From assembly GCF_003336205.1 (NCBI RefSeq), contig NZ_QPIE01000001.1, positions 186,001 through 250,000 of the forward strand: a DNA stretch of 64,000 nucleotides, read 5' to 3'. Below, in pieces: positions 60,487 through 64,000 of this stretch. Below the pieces are notes generated by a model. That model was given only the letters and a program-made list of their open reading frames with translations, ran no database searches and was not told the origin of the DNA. Numbering within the stretch: the first letter of the stretch is position 1; every line of letters starts with the position of its first letter. The translations under genes were made by a program, and so were the position numbers. The DNA is from Chryseobacterium lacus. Lineage in GTDB: Bacteria > Bacteroidota > Bacteroidia > Flavobacteriales > Weeksellaceae.

Positions 60487-60516
60487 TAGATTTCAGATTT
60501 TAGATTTCAGATTTTA
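60487..60516. repeat. Tandem repeat in the rplP-rpsC spacer
   Basis: Two perfect copies of TAGATTTCAGATTT (60487-60500, 60501-60514) plus TA. Each copy is itself two 7-mers, TAGATTT and CAGATTT. The motif is echoed nearby as CTAAGATTTTAG (60553-60564), running into the rpsC stop. It lies in a 93-base spacer of an operon where most spacers are 2-32 bases. Confidence 0.75.
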
Positions 60517-60561
60517 AAAAAGTAACGGTAATTTAAAACTTAAAATTTACTATCTAAGATT

Positions 60562-61299
60562 TTAGTTGTTATTATTTCTTCTTGGTCTTCTATCGCCTCT
60601 GTCATCTCTTCTTTCTCTTCCTCCTCCATGTGATTTCTTCTGCTGCTGTCCTACTAGGGGTGTAAGTTCTCTTTTTCCGTACACTTCACCTTTCATGATC
60701 CAAACTTTCACACCAAGTTTTCCATATTGTGTCTGGGCTTCACCGATATGATAATCGATATCTGCTCTGAAGGTAGATAATGGAATTCTTCCTTCTTTGA
60801 AAGATTCGCTTCTTGCCATTTCAGCTCCATTCAATCGTCCTGAAATCATTACTTTGATGCCTTCTGCACCCATTCTCATCGTGGAAGCAATGGCCATTTT
60901 CACAGCTCTTCTATAGGAAATTCTATTTTCGATCTGTCTTGCAATGCTGTCTGCCACTAATACGGCATCCAGTTCAGGCCTTTTGATTTCGAAGATATTG
61001 ATCTGAACATCCTTACCTGTAAGTTTTTTCAGCTCTTCTTTCAGTTTATCAACTTCCTGCCCGCCTTTCCCGATGATGAGTCCTGGTCTTGCTGTAGTGA
61101 TGGTTACGGTTACTAGTTTCAGTGTTCTTTCAATATAAATTCTTGAAACTCCACCTTTAGATAATCTTGCCTCAAGGTATCTTCTGATCTTGTAGTCTTC
61201 TGCGATTCTGTCTCCATAATCGTTACCACCATACCAGTTAGAATCCCATCCTCTGATGATACCTAATCTGTTACCAATTGGATTTGTCTTCTGTCCCAT
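60562..61299 (-). CDS. rpsC: 30S ribosomal protein S3
   Basis: A 245-residue protein: '[25 protein letters not shown]', the KH domain '[24 protein letters not shown]', and the C-terminal domain '[30 protein letters not shown]'. It ends in an Arg/Asp/Gly-rich tail. It lines the mRNA entry tunnel. Seven bases after rplV. Confidence 0.98.
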   Translation of the reverse strand: MGQKTNPIGNRLGIIRGWDSNWYGGNDYGDRIAEDYKIRRYLEARLSKGGVSRIYIERTLKLVTVTITTARPGLIIGKGGQEVDKLKEELKKLTGKDVQINIFEIKRPELDAVLVADSIARQIENRISYRRAVKMAIASTMRMGAEGIKVMISGRLNGAEMARSESFKEGRIPLSTFRADIDYHIGEAQTQYGKLGVKVWIMKGEVYGKRELTPLVGQQQKKSHGGGRERRDDRGDRRPRRNNNN

Positions 61300-61306
61300 A
61301 CCTTGA

Positions 61307-61708
61307 TTATTTATTATCTTTAGTTCCTAAGATTAAAGTGATGTGGTTGGATCTTTTTCTGATTCTGTAACCTCTTCCTTGCGGTGCCGGTCTCAGTCTC
61401 TTCAATTGTCTTGCACTATCAACCATAATTTCTTTTACGATTAAGTTGGCTTCTTCGATATCCGCACCTTCATTCTTCAATTGCCAGTTAGCCATCGCAG
61501 AAAGAAGTACTTTCTCTAATTTATTAGAAGCATCCTTTTTAGAATATTTAAGGATATACAATGCTTTATCTACTTCTACTCCTCTAATGATATCTGCTAC
61601 TAATCTCATTTTTCTTGGCGAAGAAGGGCAGTCATTATGTAACGCTTTGGCTACATCCTGCTTTGCTAGTTTACGTGCTAATGCACTTTCTCTTTTTCTT
61701 GATCCCAT
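61307..61708 (-). CDS. rplV: 50S ribosomal protein L22
   Basis: A 133-residue protein: '[48 protein letters not shown]' and the tunnel-lining loop end '[22 protein letters not shown]'. It touches macrolide-binding regions of the exit tunnel. Two bases after rpsS. Confidence 0.98.
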   Translation of the reverse strand: MGSRKRESALARKLAKQDVAKALHNDCPSSPRKMRLVADIIRGVEVDKALYILKYSKKDASNKLEKVLLSAMANWQLKNEGADIEEANLIVKEIMVDSARQLKRLRPAPQGRGYRIRKRSNHITLILGTKDNK

Positions 61709-61710
61709 GA

Positions 61711-61989
61711 TTATCTGCTTCCTTTATTTTTGTTACCACCGTGACCTCTGAAAGATCTTGTCGGAGAAAATTCGCCTAATTTGTGTCCTACCATATTTTC
61801 AGTAACATAAACCGGGATAAAGGATTTCCCGTTGTGTACTGCGATGGTTTGCCCTACGAAGTCCGGAGAGATCATGGATGCTCTGGACCAAGTTTTAATT
61901 ACTGTCTTTTTATTAGACTCTATATTTGCCTGAACCTTCTTATCTAAAGTATGATGAATGAAAGGTCCTTTTTTAAGTGATCTTGCCAT
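61711..61989 (-). CDS. rpsS: 30S ribosomal protein S19
   Basis: A 92-residue protein: '[19 protein letters not shown]', '[53 protein letters not shown]'. It sits in the 30S head with S13. Two bases after rplB. Confidence 0.98.
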   Translation of the reverse strand: MARSLKKGPFIHHTLDKKVQANIESNKKTVIKTWSRASMISPDFVGQTIAVHNGKSFIPVYVTENMVGHKLGEFSPTRSFRGHGGNKNKGSR

Positions 61990-61991
61990 AA

Positions 61992-62813
61992 TTATTTTCT
62001 TTTAGATACGATGTAACGGTTCGATGCTTTATTTTTCTTTCTTGTTTTATATCCTTTGGCGGGTTTTCCGTTTCTGGATCTTGGGTGTCCTCCTGAAGAG
62101 CGCCCTTCACCACCACCCATTGGGTGATCGACAGGGTTCATAGCTACTGGCCTTGTTCTTGGTCTTCTTCCCAGCCATCTGCTTCTACCCGCTTTTCCGG
62201 ATACCGTAAGCTGATGGTCTGAATTGGATACAGAACCTATCATAGCGATACATTCTGTAAGAATCATTCTGGATTCTCCTGAAGGCAGTCTTACAATGGC
62301 GTATTTACCATCTCTGGAAGTTAACTGAGCGGAAGATCCTGCGCTTCTTGCCATAATGGCACCTTGCCCAGGTCTCAATTCGATACATGAGATCACTGTT
62401 CCCAAAGGAACATTTTTCAATTTCATGGCGTTTCCAACGTTAGGCTCGGCGGATTCAGAAGAAATTACTTTCTGGTCTACTTTGATTCCATTAGGAGCGA
62501 TGATGTATCTTTTTTCTCCGTCCGCATACTCAAGAAGTGCGATAAATGCCGTTCTGTTCGGATCGTATTCTACAGATTTTACGGTAGCTTCAACGTCAAA
62601 CTTGTTTCTCTTGAAGTCGATAATTCTGTATTTCTTTTTGTGTCCACCTCCGGTGTAACGCATGGTCATTTTACCAGTTTGGTTACGTCCACCTGACTTA
62701 CTAATACCAACGGTTAGAGATTTCTCTGGTTTGTTGGTAGTAATTTCCTCAAAGTTGTTTACAACTCTGAATCTCTGTCCCGGGGTGATAGGTTTTAATT
62801 TTCTAACAGACAT
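61992..62813 (-). CDS. rplB: 50S ribosomal protein L2
   Basis: A 273-residue protein: '[27 protein letters not shown]', '[34 protein letters not shown]' and the C-terminal '[34 protein letters not shown]' with the functional His. It is needed for subunit joining and peptidyl transfer. 32 bases after rplW. Confidence 0.98.
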   Translation of the reverse strand: MSVRKLKPITPGQRFRVVNNFEEITTNKPEKSLTVGISKSGGRNQTGKMTMRYTGGGHKKKYRIIDFKRNKFDVEATVKSVEYDPNRTAFIALLEYADGEKRYIIAPNGIKVDQKVISSESAEPNVGNAMKLKNVPLGTVISCIELRPGQGAIMARSAGSSAQLTSRDGKYAIVRLPSGESRMILTECIAMIGSVSNSDHQLTVSGKAGRSRWLGRRPRTRPVAMNPVDHPMGGGEGRSSGGHPRSRNGKPAKGYKTRKKNKASNRYIVSKRK

Positions 62814-62845
62814 TACTATTGTTTATATTATTTACTAAATTCTGA

Positions 62846-63133
62846 TTATACTGAAAACACGTCGAGTACTTCTCCTTCTGCAAGGGTAATAACGGCTTTT
62901 TTCAGTTTGTTAGTTTTTCCCACCTGAAGTCCTTTTTTAGTATACTTCGAAGAAACCTTAGGAGCATAAATCATGGTTCTGACGTCTGCTACTTTTACAC
63001 CGTAAGCTTCTTCTACCGCAGTTTTGATCTGGATTTTATTCGCCTTTGGGTTTACCAAGAAAGAATAAGCACTTCTGAGCTCAGTTAGGTAGTTTGCTTT
63101 TTCTGAAATTACTGGCTTAATAATAACTGACAT
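62846..63133 (-). CDS. rplW: 50S ribosomal protein L23
   Basis: A 95-residue protein: 'VIIKPVISEKANYLTELRSAYSFLVNPKANKIQIKTAVEEAYGVKVADVRTM'. It is the main docking site for trigger factor and SRP at the exit tunnel. Three bases after rplD. Confidence 0.98.
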   Translation of the reverse strand: MSVIIKPVISEKANYLTELRSAYSFLVNPKANKIQIKTAVEEAYGVKVADVRTMIYAPKVSSKYTKKGLQVGKTNKLKKAVITLAEGEVLDVFSV

Positions 63134-63136
63134 GAT

Positions 63137-63766
63137 TTATTTCTTTAAAATTTCTGTGAATTTTTCGATAGCATCTTCAATGAATACGATTTCACCAGCA
63201 TGTACCAAATCATAAGAGCTGATCTCATTATAAGTCAACACTTTTGTTTTAGGTAAATTTCTGGAGGACAGGTATACATTTTTATTCGCTTCAGATAAAA
63301 CATACAATGATTTTTTACCTTCGAAACCTAATGCATTATTCAGGTTGATAAATTCTTTCGTTTTCGGCGCATCAAAAGAGAATGATTCCAAAACTTTGAT
63401 CGAATTATCTTTCATTTTCTGAGAAAGCACAGATTTTTTAGCCAATCTTTTAAGCGCTTTGTTCAGTTTGAATCTGTAATCTCTTGGTTTCGGGCCGAAC
63501 ACTCTACCTCCACCTTTGAATACTGGCGACTTAATATCCCCGTATCTTGCAGATCCTGAACCTTTTTGCTTCTTAAGTTTCTTTGTAGAACCAACAATTT
63601 CGTTTCTTTCTTTCGATTTATGAGTTCCCTGTCTTTGTGCAGCCAGATACTGTTTCACTTCTAAGTAAACCGCGTGCTGGTTTGGCTCGATTCCGAATAC
63701 GGATTCATCAAGCGTTACTTTTCTCCCGGTTTCTTTTCCAGATATATTATATACTACTAGTTCCAT
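63137..63766 (-). CDS. rplD: 50S ribosomal protein L4
   Basis: A 209-residue protein: '[57 protein letters not shown]' and the tunnel loop '[33 protein letters not shown]'. In E. coli L4 also represses the S10 operon. Its start overlaps the rplC stop by ten bases. Confidence 0.98.
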   Translation of the reverse strand: MELVVYNISGKETGRKVTLDESVFGIEPNQHAVYLEVKQYLAAQRQGTHKSKERNEIVGSTKKLKKQKGSGSARYGDIKSPVFKGGGRVFGPKPRDYRFKLNKALKRLAKKSVLSQKMKDNSIKVLESFSFDAPKTKEFINLNNALGFEGKKSLYVLSEANKNVYLSSRNLPKTKVLTYNEISSYDLVHAGEIVFIEDAIEKFTEILKK

Positions 63767-64000
63767 CTTCTGATAATTACATAAGAATTTTTAGCTCCCG
63801 GAACAGCCCCTTTTACTACTAAAAGATTTTGTTCTTCATCTACTTTTAAAACTTCAAGGTTCTGAACAGTAACTTGCTTACCACCCATTCTTCCTGCCAT
63901 TCTCATCCCTTTGAATACTCTTGAAGGGTCGGAACCTGCACCAATGGAGCCCGGAGCTCTCAGTCTGTTGTGCTGTCCGTGAGTTGCCTGCATTACTCCA
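63757..64000 (-). CDS. rplC: 50S ribosomal protein L3, C-terminal part (cut by window edge)
   Basis: The last ~80 residues of L3: '[40 protein letters not shown]', then '[23 protein letters not shown]'. The reading frame continues past the right edge. L3 begins 50S assembly near the peptidyl transferase centre. It overlaps rplD by ten bases. The upstream rpsJ and the operon promoter lie outside the window. Confidence 0.96.
   Translation of the reverse strand, partial: GVMQATHGQHNRLRAPGSIGAGSDPSRVFKGMRMAGRMGGKQVTVQNLEVLKVDEEQNLLVVKGAVPGAKNSYVIIRRWN

Overview
The window comes from an AT-rich chromosome of the Bacteroidota, most likely a flavobacterium of the Chryseobacterium/Weeksellaceae group. 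This is inferred from several traits. There is a full set of type IX secretion (T9SS) core genes (gldJ, porU, porV, gldK, gldL, gldM, gldN). There are lineage-typical families (DUF4270, DUF3575, CtlX, a short glycogen-synthase-like protein next to panC, T9SS C-terminal sorting domains). Shine-Dalgarno sequences are essentially absent, and many genes are preceded by the Bacteroidota-type -7 box TAnnTTTG, sometimes with a TTG about 17-20 bases upstream. No phage, insertion sequence, CRISPR array or obvious defence island is visible; most of the window is core genome.

Layout. 1-5.5 kb: the 5' end of holB, an outer-membrane barrel protein, lptC, anmK, an SRPBCC protein, a Nudix hydrolase and murF. 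5.6-12.4 kb: gldJ divergent from porU-porV, a T9SS assembly and sortase locus. 12.5-26.5 kb: a FUSC membrane protein overlapping a phosphopantetheinyl transferase, ahcY, a BspA-type surface protein with a T9SS sorting tail, a TPR/helix-turn-helix regulator, a 560-base gap holding an orphan promoter-terminator pair, a small membrane protein, an L,D-transpeptidase lipoprotein, a TrmH-type methyltransferase, a type I asparaginase and a cation:proton antiporter. 26.7-36.9 kb: tRNA-Ser(GGA), an FAD oxidoreductase, the gldKLMN operon, then the glycogen-synthase-like gene, a DUF4270 lipoprotein and glmS. 37.1-50.3 kb: panC, a tRNA cluster (Lys-Leu-Lys), aroK, an S4-domain protein, an FKBP-like lipoprotein, a UvrD/PcrA helicase, a STAS/SEC14-like protein, ctlX, cutC, a second guanidine-modifying enzyme, gltA, eno, a small lipoprotein and a DUF3575 barrel. 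50.4-64 kb: the S10-spc-alpha ribosomal protein superoperon, read right to left from rplC (cut by the window edge) to rplQ, with secY, infA, rpmJ and rpoA.

How it fits together. GldK/GldJ/GldN form the outer-membrane-associated ring, GldL/GldM the inner-membrane motor, PorV the shuttle and PorU the sortase; the BspA-like protein at 17.1 kb carries the kind of C-terminal domain this machine recognises. murF, glmS, anmK and the L,D-transpeptidase serve peptidoglycan synthesis, recycling and crosslinking; lptC serves LPS export.

The most interesting unexplained signals are non-coding or very short. One is an orphan promoter, 14-codon reading frame and intrinsic terminator unit at 20.5-20.63 kb, in which the stop codon sits in the terminator loop. 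Another is a 17-codon reading frame whose stop overlaps the start of the 20.8 kb gene. A third is -7 boxes placed so close to the murF and holB starts that leaderless transcripts are suggested. A fourth is 7-base-period repeats in two abnormally long spacers of the ribosomal operon. I did not find a clearly new multi-gene system.
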